A stretch of 64,000 nt of DNA, from contig JAJECX010000029.1 of the NCBI GenBank assembly GCA_022821805.1, positions 1 through 64,000 on the forward strand, given 5' to 3'. Position numbers and translations under genes: made by a program. Below are positions 49,354 through 56,213 of this stretch, one piece after another. The stretch's first letter is position 1. Each line of letters starts with the position of its first letter. This DNA is from Anaerolineae bacterium. Its GTDB lineage: Bacteria; Chloroflexota; Anaerolineae; Aggregatilineales; Phototrophicaceae. The notes below the pieces were generated by a model that saw nothing but the letters and a program-made list of their open reading frames with translations, was not told the origin of the DNA and did not search any database.

Positions 49354-50325
49354 ATGAGGTTAGGAACATTCATCGCGATCGTAGTCTTCCTTGTGTTTGG
49401 CGGCTTCGCCAGCGGCCAAAGCTATCATGTGCGAGTCGACAGCGATACCAACTTGCGCGACGCCAATAGCCTCGACGGGATAATTGTTGAAACGATACCA
49501 GCGGGCGCCGTCCTGCCCGTCATCAATTGGGCAGCAGATTGGCTGAAAGTCGTCAGGGGGAGAGATCGCCTGTGGATGGCTGATTGGGTGAACTACACTC
49601 TCGTTGAGTTCAGTCAAGACGCGGAGTCCAATACAGCGAAACCTGCCCTGACAGAACTGCTCGCGCCTACAGCAAGCTGTTGCGCCGTTGAATGGCTGTG
49701 CGAGAACGAACGAACACGGGTCAGCGCCGGTTGGGCTTACCGATTCGGACGATGCCATGTGGAAACAGCGTACCTGAAGCCGGATTATCGTGTTTACAAT
49801 TGCTGCTTCCTGGGCACTGCCTGCTTCGGTGACGAAGCCTGGCGCGACGGATACGCGCGTTTTCAGAACCTCCAATGCGAGGTGCGGAGCGTAGAAATCA
49901 CGGGATCGGATGATTTCATACTGCGAATGCATCGAGCCTTCGCCATGCTCAAGCACAGGGCGCCGGTCTGGTACGCCTATGCCATTAGTGGCTTGGACTC
50001 AGTAACCGAAGTCGACGAGTCTTCTCCCACCGGCGTCCATGTCAGATTGCGGCAATTCCAAGAGAACGCGAGCGCGCTCCATTTTGACGCGCCCGGCGAC
50101 GCGCCCATTGTTTGGATGGCAAGCGTCCTCGCGCATGAGGCCTGCCACGTCCACCTCTACGAGGCGAAGGTTTTTCTGACGACCGGCACCTCGGCAGCCG
50201 AGGAAAAACTATGTACGGAAGTGCAATTGATGGTGGCCGACATTATTGATCCCAAGGATTACTTCAATGACTATCTCCAGACGCTAATCGACAATATTCA
50301 CAATCCCGAGTACCAGTGGTGGTAG
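49354..50325 (+). CDS. Secreted SH3b-like protein with HExxH metallopeptidase motif
   Basis: 323 residues. A signal peptide covers about 1-21. Residues about 23-90 read as a bacterial SH3 domain (VRVDSDTNLRDANSLDGIIVETIPAG). A Cys-rich middle follows (SCCAVEWLC, NCCFLGTACF). Near residue 267 comes HEACHVHLYEAK, a zinc-peptidase HExxH helix with a later EEKLCTEVQLMVAD that could give the third ligand. The substrate is unknown; SH3b domains often bind cell-wall peptides. It precedes the Phd/PIN array. Confidence 0.7.
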   Translation: MRLGTFIAIVVFLVFGGFASGQSYHVRVDSDTNLRDANSLDGIIVETIPAGAVLPVINWAADWLKVVRGRDRLWMADWVNYTLVEFSQDAESNTAKPALTELLAPTASCCAVEWLCENERTRVSAGWAYRFGRCHVETAYLKPDYRVYNCCFLGTACFGDEAWRDGYARFQNLQCEVRSVEITGSDDFILRMHRAFAMLKHRAPVWYAYAISGLDSVTEVDESSPTGVHVRLRQFQENASALHFDAPGDAPIVWMASVLAHEACHVHLYEAKVFLTTGTSAAEEKLCTEVQLMVADIIDPKDYFNDYLQTLIDNIHNPEYQWW

Positions 50326-50369
50326 ACAGCGAGGACGCGGGAAAAATCCGCTTTCTCCTCGTTCACTCC

Positions 50370-50417
50370 GCAACGATACTCGGCGCTGGCGCTATGCTGT
50401 CGCCCGCCTCTCGTTGA
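50370..50417 (+). pseudogene. Decayed 5' fragment of the 583-residue membrane gene (copy 1)
   Basis: Codons from 50376 read ILGAGAMLSPASR and TGA, matching residues 13-24 of the 583-residue protein and the end of the mini-ORF at 51842-51919. The 5' part is lost. The TGA (50415-50417) lies inside the -35 of the next promoter, as in the other copy. Confidence 0.6.
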
Positions 50418-50441
50418 GTTCCAAGGTCAATCGTGTATAAT
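50414..50441 (+). promoter_or_regulatory. Promoter of Phd/PIN module 1
   Basis: TTGAGT (50414-50419), a 16-base spacer and TATAAT (50436-50441). GGAGGC follows before the antitoxin ATG. The identical promoter stands before module 3. Confidence 0.65.
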
Positions 50442-50470
50442 CTTGTTGAGCGCGGCGCAGGAGGCTCGGT

Positions 50471-50701
50471 ATGAAGACGTTCACCATAGAAGAAGCGAAG
50501 CAAAACCTCGACGAGGTATTGGAGCACGCCAATCAGGGTGGAACGGTAATCATAATTGGCGAAGATGAGAAAGCCTACGAAATCGTCTCAACGATTGTCC
50601 CCAAAAAGGGTGCGCGTAAAGCGGGCCTTTTTAAGGGGCAGATCAAGGTTACTGATGAGTTCTTCGAGCCTTTGCCTGAGTTCAAACCATACATGGAATG
50701 A
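50471..50701 (+). CDS. Phd/YefM-type antitoxin, module 1
   Basis: A 76-residue antitoxin. The N-terminal KTFTIEEAKQNLDEVLEHA is the Phd/YefM DNA-binding fold, and the C-terminal GLFKGQIKVTDEFFEPLPEF is the toxin-binding tail. GGAGGCTCGGT precedes the ATG. Its stop overlaps the toxin start (ATGA), giving translational coupling. It should neutralise the PIN toxin and repress the shared promoter. Confidence 0.88.
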   Translation: MKTFTIEEAKQNLDEVLEHANQGGTVIIIGEDEKAYEIVSTIVPKKGARKAGLFKGQIKVTDEFFEPLPEFKPYME

Positions 50702-51087
50702 AGTATTTGCTGGATACATCATCCTTTCTGTGGTTCGTGAATGACGACAGGAGGATCAGCACAGCCGCGCGAGAGCTTATTGAAGACTCGGGTATCGAGA
50801 TCCAACTGAGCGTGGTCAGCATTTGGGAAATAGCGATCAAATCCACGCTTGGGCGAGGTTTAGCGTTGCCGCGTCCCTTCGCTCAATTCATCGATGTAGT
50901 GCTGGAAAACTATGATTTCAAAGTTCTGCAGATTCATATTTCCCACCTAAAGCAAATAGCGGTCATGCCGCTCATCCACCGAGACCCGTTCGACAGGCTC
51001 CTCATCGCGCAATCTCAAGTTGAAAACATTCCCGTAATCTCCAGCGCCGCCGCCTTTGATTCATACGAGATCCAACGCGTCTGGTAG
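50698..51087 (+). CDS. PIN-domain toxin (VapC-like), module 1
   Basis: A 129-residue PIN nuclease of the COG3744 type, expected to cut RNA. It has MKYLLDTSSFLWFV with catalytic Asp6, SIWEIAIK with the conserved Glu near 43, and HRDPFDRLLIAQ with the third acidic cluster near 95. The C-terminal VISSAAAFDSYEIQRVW is shared at DNA level with modules 2 and 3. Confidence 0.88.
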   Translation: MKYLLDTSSFLWFVNDDRRISTAARELIEDSGIEIQLSVVSIWEIAIKSTLGRGLALPRPFAQFIDVVLENYDFKVLQIHISHLKQIAVMPLIHRDPFDRLLIAQSQVENIPVISSAAAFDSYEIQRVW

Positions 51088-51156
51088 CCTAGATCAGCAC
51101 AATACGCCTGTCTCCAAAAATTGCAGCGATACACGTTCTTTGGCCAGCCTTCCTCG

Positions 51157-51182
51157 TTGACTCTTGTCGTATGATGTATAAT
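51157..51182 (+). promoter_or_regulatory. Promoter of Phd/PIN module 2
   Basis: TATAAT at 51177-51182 with TTGACT at 51157-51162; the spacer is only 14 bases, so the -35 may be weak or misassigned. GGGAG lies before the antitoxin start. Confidence 0.4.
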
Positions 51183-51212
51183 CTGCGTGAAGTCAGTGTA
51201 GGGAGCCTTGCC

Positions 51213-51443
51213 ATGAAGACCTACACAATGGAAACTGCTAGAGAAAACTTCGACGAATTGATGAAGGACGCACAGGAAGGTCTGACCATCTACATCATAG
51301 GTAGCGATGGTGGCGAATATGAATTGATTCTCAAGCGAATGCCTGTCAACAAGCCGCGCATACCGGGCCTGTTCAAGGGCCAAATCAAAATCGCCGAAGA
51401 CTTTGATGACCCGCTGCCCGAATTTGAACCCTACATGAAATGA
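51213..51443 (+). CDS. Phd/YefM-type antitoxin, module 2
   Basis: 76 residues, diverged from modules 1 and 3 (KTYTMETARENFDELMKDA) but with the same C-terminal pattern (GLFKGQIKIAEDFDDPLPEF). The ATG at 51213 has GGGAGCC upstream; the frame is open to 51171. It overlaps the toxin start by four bases (ATGA). Confidence 0.88.
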   Translation: MKTYTMETARENFDELMKDAQEGLTIYIIGSDGGEYELILKRMPVNKPRIPGLFKGQIKIAEDFDDPLPEFEPYMK

Positions 51444-51826
51444 GGTATTTGTTAAACACGTCGACCCTCCTTTGGTACGTTGCAGAGCACCACCGGCTCA
51501 GCGCGGCCGCAACGGAACGGTTGAATGACCGCGAGTCTACAATTCACTTGAGTCTAGTCAGCATCTGGGAAGCTGCCATCAAGTTCAATATGGGCAAGCT
51601 GGAACTTCCCTTGCCTTTCGACGACTTCATCGATACGACGATTCACAGCTACAGCCTCAGGATCCTCCACATTCAGATTCCGCATTTGAGACGCGTAGCG
51701 CGTATGCCACTCCATCACCGAGACCCGTTCGACAGGCTCCTCATCGCGCAATCTCAAGTTGAAAACATTCCCGTCATCTCCAGCGACGCCGCCTTTGATT
51801 CATACGAGATCCAACGCGTCTGGTAG
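51440..51826 (+). CDS. PIN-domain toxin, module 2, with catalytic Asp replaced by Asn
   Basis: A 128-residue protein. The N-terminal motif reads MRYLLNTSTLLWYV: the first catalytic Asp of the PIN fold is Asn6 (codon AAC). The Glu (SIWEAAIK) and the C-terminal HRDPFDRLLIAQ remain. Loss of this metal ligand usually abolishes PIN nuclease activity, so the protein may be a dead toxin that still binds antitoxin. The last 35 codons are almost identical to module 1. Confidence 0.87.
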   Translation: MRYLLNTSTLLWYVAEHHRLSAAATERLNDRESTIHLSLVSIWEAAIKFNMGKLELPLPFDDFIDTTIHSYSLRILHIQIPHLRRVARMPLHHRDPFDRLLIAQSQVENIPVISSDAAFDSYEIQRVW

Positions 51827-51841
51827 CCTAGCCCACGCGAC

Positions 51842-51919
51842 ATGAGCCTATTCGTCTTTTTCGTCTTCGCCGGCGCGCTACTCGGTGCTGGCGCTATGGC
51901 GTCGCCCGCCTCTCGTTGA
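51842..51919 (+). pseudogene. 25-codon mini-ORF: duplicated 5' end of the 583-residue gene (copy 2)
   Basis: From ATG 51842 it reads MSLFVFFVFAGALLGAGAMA then SPASR and TGA. The host gene begins MSLFTFFIFAAVLLGAGAML SPAWR. The leader after the PIN stop (TAGCCTAGCCCACGCGAC) is identical to the leader of the real gene after module 3. The TGA (51917-51919) lies within the -35 TTGAGT of module 3. Confidence 0.75.
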
Positions 51920-51943
51920 GTTCCAAGGTCAATCGTGTATAAT
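51916..51943 (+). promoter_or_regulatory. Promoter of Phd/PIN module 3
   Basis: TTGAGT (51916-51921), 16 bases, TATAAT (51938-51943), identical to module 1's promoter, followed by GGAGGC before the ATG. Confidence 0.65.
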
Positions 51944-51972
51944 CTGGTTGAGCGCGGCGCAGGAGGCTCGGC

Positions 51973-52203
51973 ATGAAGACATTCACCATAGAAGAAGCGA
52001 AGCAAAACCTCGAGGCGGTTCTGGAGCATGCCAAAGAGGGCGGCACTGTCATCTTGATTGGGGAAGATGATCAGGCTTATGAACTCGTCTCTACGCACAT
52101 TCCCAAAAAGGGTCCGCGTAAAGCGGGAAGCGCCAAAGGGCAGATGACAATTACTGACGAATTCTACGAGCCGTTGCCCGAATTCAAACCTTACATGGAA
52201 TGA
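51973..52203 (+). CDS. Phd/YefM-type antitoxin, module 3
   Basis: 76 residues, very close to module 1 at the N terminus (KTFTIEEAKQNLEAVLEHA) and C terminus (DEFYEPLPEFKPYME), with a middle variation (AGSAKGQMTI). The stop overlaps the toxin start by four bases. Same predicted role as in module 1. Confidence 0.88.
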   Translation: MKTFTIEEAKQNLEAVLEHAKEGGTVILIGEDDQAYELVSTHIPKKGPRKAGSAKGQMTITDEFYEPLPEFKPYME

Positions 52204-52589
52204 ATTACCTGCTGGATACATCTTCATTCCTGTGGTTCGTTCATGACGACAGACGTTTGAGCGCAAGCGCTGCGGATCTTATTGAAAGTTCCGGCAATGA
52301 AATCTATCTGAGCATCGCGAGCATTTGGGAAATCGCGATCAAGGTTAATCTGAGAAGAGGATTGGTGTTGCGACGACGATTTCCAGAGTTTATCGAACAT
52401 CAGTTGAACACCAATCGTTTCGAGCTACTTGAAATAAAGGTCGCGCATCTGAAGTTGGTATCCGATCTCCCTCTCCACCACCGAGACCCATTCGACCGGC
52501 TCCTCATCGCGCAATCCCTAGTTGAAAACATTCCCGTCATCACCAGCGACGCCGCCTTTGATTCATACGAGATCCAACGCGTCTGGTAG
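52200..52589 (+). CDS. PIN-domain toxin (VapC-like), module 3
   Basis: 129 residues with MNYLLDTSSFLWFV (Asp6 intact), SIWEIAIK and HRDPFDRLLIAQ. The region 60-90 differs from module 1, but the last 35 residues are nearly the same. It ends 15 bases before the start of the 583-residue membrane gene, so the toxin transcript probably reads into it. Confidence 0.88.
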   Translation: MNYLLDTSSFLWFVHDDRRLSASAADLIESSGNEIYLSIASIWEIAIKVNLRRGLVLRRRFPEFIEHQLNTNRFELLEIKVAHLKLVSDLPLHHRDPFDRLLIAQSLVENIPVITSDAAFDSYEIQRVW

Positions 52590-52604
52590 CCTAGCCCACG
52601 CGAC

Positions 52605-54356
52605 ATGAGCCTATTCACCTTTTTCATCTTCGCCGCTGTGCTGCTCGGCGCCGGCGCGATGCTCTCGCCGGCCTGGCGTACGACACAGCCGCGCGTCGCC
52701 CTCGCCGCAACACTGTGTTTGGGTCTTATCGTAGGCGGCGCCGTATTCTATGCCGAGACCTTCGGCTGGGACACGCTGGTTGTCGATTATCTGCTATTCG
52801 CCTTGCTATCCGGTGTTGTGCTCGGCGGCACCCTCTCCACCGCCCAAGCCCGCGCCGAAGCCCGAGGCGAGCGCCTGGAGGATCGCGATCAAGGCTGGCC
52901 CGGTCCTGGCGACCTTGCCTTCTTTGCATTCGTGGCGCTCTTGCTTCTGCTGCCACTTTTTCACCTGCCTGCTGCGCTAGGCGAGCAGGGACTAATCCTC
53001 GGCTTTCACAGCATGGCAGTCCGCGAAGGCGGCTCGTTCGCGTCTCTTGCGCCCTACCTGCCGGACGAGCGCGTGATAATCTCGCCCGGCTTTCACGCCT
53101 TATCCGCCTACCTCAGCGCTCAACTGGACCAATCGATTCCGCTGATTCAACTGAGTGTGGCGGCGGTGGTCATGCTGCTGCTCGTCTGGGTGGCTTATGA
53201 CTTGGGCGCTGAACTGGCAGACAAGCGGCTCGGCCGCGCTATGGCGACGGCAACACTACTCTGCCTTAGCCTATATCGCAGCTACCTGGATGGACATTTC
53301 GCCGAACTGTTGGCGCTGCAATTCATGTTCGCCTTCTTGCTCTACGCGCTTCGACTGTCGCGCAAATTCAACCTGGCCGATCTTGTCGCCGCGGGTTTGA
53401 TGATGGGCGCGGTCGCCTACACCAGCTTGAGTTTGACCCTCGTGACCCTGCTGGGCTGGATTGCGCTGCTCGTCCTCGTCTGGACGCCGGGGCGCGGCGA
53501 ATCCGCCGCTGTCACGCGCTGGGCGCTGACTTTCGCCATGCCGGCCGTCGCCTTGCTCGGCATCGCCCCCTGGCTGGCCAACAATCTGCCGCTGATTTGG
53601 CCGATCGCGCCCTCGCTTTTTCCCGCCGACCTAAGCAATGTCTTTGCCATCATTCATGAACAGGGCATCGTCATAGCGTTGCTGGCGCTCAGGGGCATAT
53701 TGATCGGGCTGCGGGCGAGCGGAACCCTCCGATTCGTCTCGCTGCTGATGTTGATTTGGCTACTGCTTATCATCGAGTTCTCATGCGTTGGCGTGATCGG
53801 GCGCTTGCTAAGACCTATGGGCGAGCTGACCAATGCGTCAAATCTGGCGCGACATGGCCTGATCCTGCCATTCATTTGGTTCGGGGGGATCGCCTTGCTG
53901 AATACATGGGACGGGCGCGTATCGGCGGCGCTCAAGACGCGCTTGGGAAAAGCGGCACGCTCCATCTTCGCGATCGCCGCGGCGCTGCTGATCCTGCTGG
54001 CGGTCGCTTTTCGCCCGCTGTTGAACACGCTCGGCTTTCCACCGTCGGCGCTCAGCCATGAAGAAGTAGCGGCGATGACCTGGCTGCGCGACAATACGCC
54101 GCCCGATGCCATCGTCATGGCAACGGATGGCGACGCCTGGCTGCCCGTATTCGCCGAGCGGCGAGCGATTGACTTTCGCGCTGTACGCTATTTCGAGTGG
54201 GATGAGATAGGTTATGCTAGCACGACCACGCGCGACACCGCTGTGGATTATGTTTATGTGCCGGCGGATGCGGAGCCACCCAAGGATACCCTGCTGACGC
54301 TCGTGTTCGAGCAGGAAAATGCGCGAGTTTATAAATTAACTGTGGATTCTGGTTAA
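52605..54356 (+). CDS. Large polytopic membrane protein (GT-C-like)
   Basis: 583 residues with about 12 or more hydrophobic spans through residue 485. A soluble C-terminal part follows (HEEVAAMTWLRDNTPPDAIVMATDGDAWLPVFAERRAIDFR), typical of the extracytoplasmic end of GT-C-like mannosyltransferase homologues. The loop HSMAVREGGSFASLAPYLPDERV after the second span block may be the active-site loop. A sugar transferase role is possible but unproven. Its first 24 codons recur upstream of Phd/PIN module 3 and in part upstream of module 1. Confidence 0.75.
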   Translation: MSLFTFFIFAAVLLGAGAMLSPAWRTTQPRVALAATLCLGLIVGGAVFYAETFGWDTLVVDYLLFALLSGVVLGGTLSTAQARAEARGERLEDRDQGWPGPGDLAFFAFVALLLLLPLFHLPAALGEQGLILGFHSMAVREGGSFASLAPYLPDERVIISPGFHALSAYLSAQLDQSIPLIQLSVAAVVMLLLVWVAYDLGAELADKRLGRAMATATLLCLSLYRSYLDGHFAELLALQFMFAFLLYALRLSRKFNLADLVAAGLMMGAVAYTSLSLTLVTLLGWIALLVLVWTPGRGESAAVTRWALTFAMPAVALLGIAPWLANNLPLIWPIAPSLFPADLSNVFAIIHEQGIVIALLALRGILIGLRASGTLRFVSLLMLIWLLLIIEFSCVGVIGRLLRPMGELTNASNLARHGLILPFIWFGGIALLNTWDGRVSAALKTRLGKAARSIFAIAAALLILLAVAFRPLLNTLGFPPSALSHEEVAAMTWLRDNTPPDAIVMATDGDAWLPVFAERRAIDFRAVRYFEWDEIGYASTTTRDTAVDYVYVPADAEPPKDTLLTLVFEQENARVYKLTVDSG

Positions 54357-54945
54357 GACTCGGAGCGTGACCTCACGCTTTGACCGCGATTAAACTGACT
54401 GATGAAAATCCCAGCCACGCTCGCGGCGGCTACCAGGAGCGACGCGATACCGCCAGCATCGTGACCCAAGTGAATCATTACAAATCCACCAACAACAATC
54501 AAACACACGACTAAAACGCAGTATTCTGTCCCTTGTTGACCGTGTTTGAGGTGTTCTTTAGCTCCGCTTTGGTCAATTCCACGGAGTCTTCGTGTTGGCG
54601 TTTTTCCATTTCCATCTCATGACGCGCAGTTGCCTCAGTGATGGCGAGAACTCGGTCTTGCGCCTCCATGAGTTTGAGTTGCTGTTTTTCATGAAGATTG
54701 AAGTTTCTTTCGGCCGTGCCGGGGACAAGCGCATCCCAACGCTCTGCCTCTCGAGATGGCTGAAGCGGACCAACGTAGTGCTCTTCTTGCGAGACACGAA
54801 ATCCAAATCTGGCAAGCTTTTCGCTGAACTCTTCCCGCTCGTCTATGGGAATCCGTTCAAGCGCTTCTTGCGGAATAATGTAGCTCTGTTGCGGCTCGTT
54901 CGTCTCGCCAGATGTTTGAACTTCGTGACCGCCTTCGCTACTCAC
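54353..54945 (-). pseudogene. DUF2335-like membrane protein, frameshifted
   Basis: The frame from GTG 54945 gives 144 residues with HYVGPLQPS...LVPGTAERNFNLHEKQ, the DUF2335 signature, and stops at 54511 just after a GQ motif. In the next frame the sequence continues GQQGTEYCVLVVCLIVVGGF then a second hydrophobic stretch (AGGIASLLVAAASVAGIFIS) to TAA at 54353-54355. These are the two C-terminal membrane spans the family normally has. A single-base frameshift near 54530-54560 explains both. The start overlaps the upstream gene's stop. Confidence 0.65.
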
Positions 54946-55199
54946 TTGGTGCGATTTCCGCTAGACTGCGCTTCATACTTTTTAATTGCCATATAGAGAG
55001 TCTCGCCTACCCGTTGCCACGTAGAGCGCATTACGTCACGCTCTGAACGTTCAAACTCTTCCAGCAAATTATCCAGCAATTGCTCACTTTTGCCCTGATT
55101 TAGCGCGCCGAATATATCAAAGGCGCTCGCCATGCCGTGCAAGAAGGGGCGCTCCGGCAACAAATACTTCCGCGCGATTTCTCTCCTCTGGTCGTCCAT
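54942..55199 (-). CDS. Small hypothetical protein upstream of DUF2335 gene
   Basis: 85 residues from ATG 55199 (the frame is open to 55223). It is charged and helical (RREIARKYLLPERPFLHGMA, LLDNLLEEFERSERD), with no membrane segment. Its TGA overlaps the GTG start of the DUF2335-like gene, so the two are coupled. I do not recognise it. Confidence 0.6.
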   Translation of the reverse strand: MDDQRREIARKYLLPERPFLHGMASAFDIFGALNQGKSEQLLDNLLEEFERSERDVMRSTWQRVGETLYMAIKKYEAQSSGNRTK

Positions 55200-55361
55200 G
55201 TTACGCAACCCTTCGCAGTTCAATGGTGTTTCACAGTCATTTTATGCGACACAGCAGTATAGTGTCAACAGATTTGTCAGGCGCACATACGTGGCTCAAC
55301 ACAACAAATGTAACATATTCTGCGCTACAATTCCCCAAGAATCGTTGAGACAGGATACCCC

Positions 55362-56213
55362 ATGCCTAAACGAAAAGTTGTACTCACCGGCGCCAGCGGC
55401 GCCATCGCCGGCGTCTTGTTGCCCGCGCTGCGCGAACGCTACGATCTCACCTTGCTCGATCAGCGCGCCAAGGACAAGAACGGCGTCGAGGTCGAAGGCG
55501 TACGGGTCGTCGACCTGATGAATCGAGATCGAGACAGTTATCGACAATTCTTCGCTGGCGCCGACGCCGTCGTGCATTGCGCCTATTATCGCCTCCAGGA
55601 TCAAGGCGACGACGCCTATTTCTCGTCGGAGCTGGAGAACTTGCAGCTGGCTTACAATGTCTACCAGGTCGCCTGGGAGGAGGGCGCGCGCCGCTTGGTC
55701 GCCGCCAGCACCAACCACGCCGCAGACTTCTACGAGAATTACGCCCTCAATGGCCGAGTACCGATGGTGACGCCCGATCAAAACGCATCCGACAATTGGT
55801 ACGGCTGGGCGAAGATCGCCTTCGAGCAGATTGGGCAAGTTTATGCCAGCGGCGTCACCCACAGCGGACGGCCGCTGGAAAATGCGCAGATACGCATCGG
55901 TGGACCGCGCGAGACCGATCTCGCCGAGGCGCCGCTTGGCGATTTGCGCCGCATGCGCCGCGCCCTGGCTGTATACATCAGCCAGCGCGATATGTCGCAG
56001 CTATTCATCAAGAGCATCGAGACCGACGACATCCGCAACGACCTGGGTGTTCCCTTCCAGATCTTTTATGGCATCAGCGCCAATTCACACGCGATCTGGA
56101 GCATCGCTAACGCCCGCCGCGTTATCGGCTATGCGCCGCAAGACAACTCGGAGGAACGCTTCTTTGACTTGATCCAGGCGCACATGAAAGCAGCAGGCAT
56201 GACTTCACGCTAG
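55362..56213 (+). CDS. NAD-dependent SDR, uronate dehydrogenase-like
   Basis: A 283-residue extended SDR with VVLTGASGAIAGVLLPAL at the N terminus, AASTNHAADFYE near 117, and the catalytic YGWAKIAFE (Tyr-Lys) near 146. The WYGWAK form and short length recall hexuronate dehydrogenases that oxidise galacturonate or glucuronate to aldarolactones. A link to the mannonate dehydratase at 26.7 kb is possible but they are far apart. It converges with the aminotransferase, overlapping by four bases. Confidence 0.82.
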   Translation: MPKRKVVLTGASGAIAGVLLPALRERYDLTLLDQRAKDKNGVEVEGVRVVDLMNRDRDSYRQFFAGADAVVHCAYYRLQDQGDDAYFSSELENLQLAYNVYQVAWEEGARRLVAASTNHAADFYENYALNGRVPMVTPDQNASDNWYGWAKIAFEQIGQVYASGVTHSGRPLENAQIRIGGPRETDLAEAPLGDLRRMRRALAVYISQRDMSQLFIKSIETDDIRNDLGVPFQIFYGISANSHAIWSIANARRVIGYAPQDNSEERFFDLIQAHMKAAGMTSR

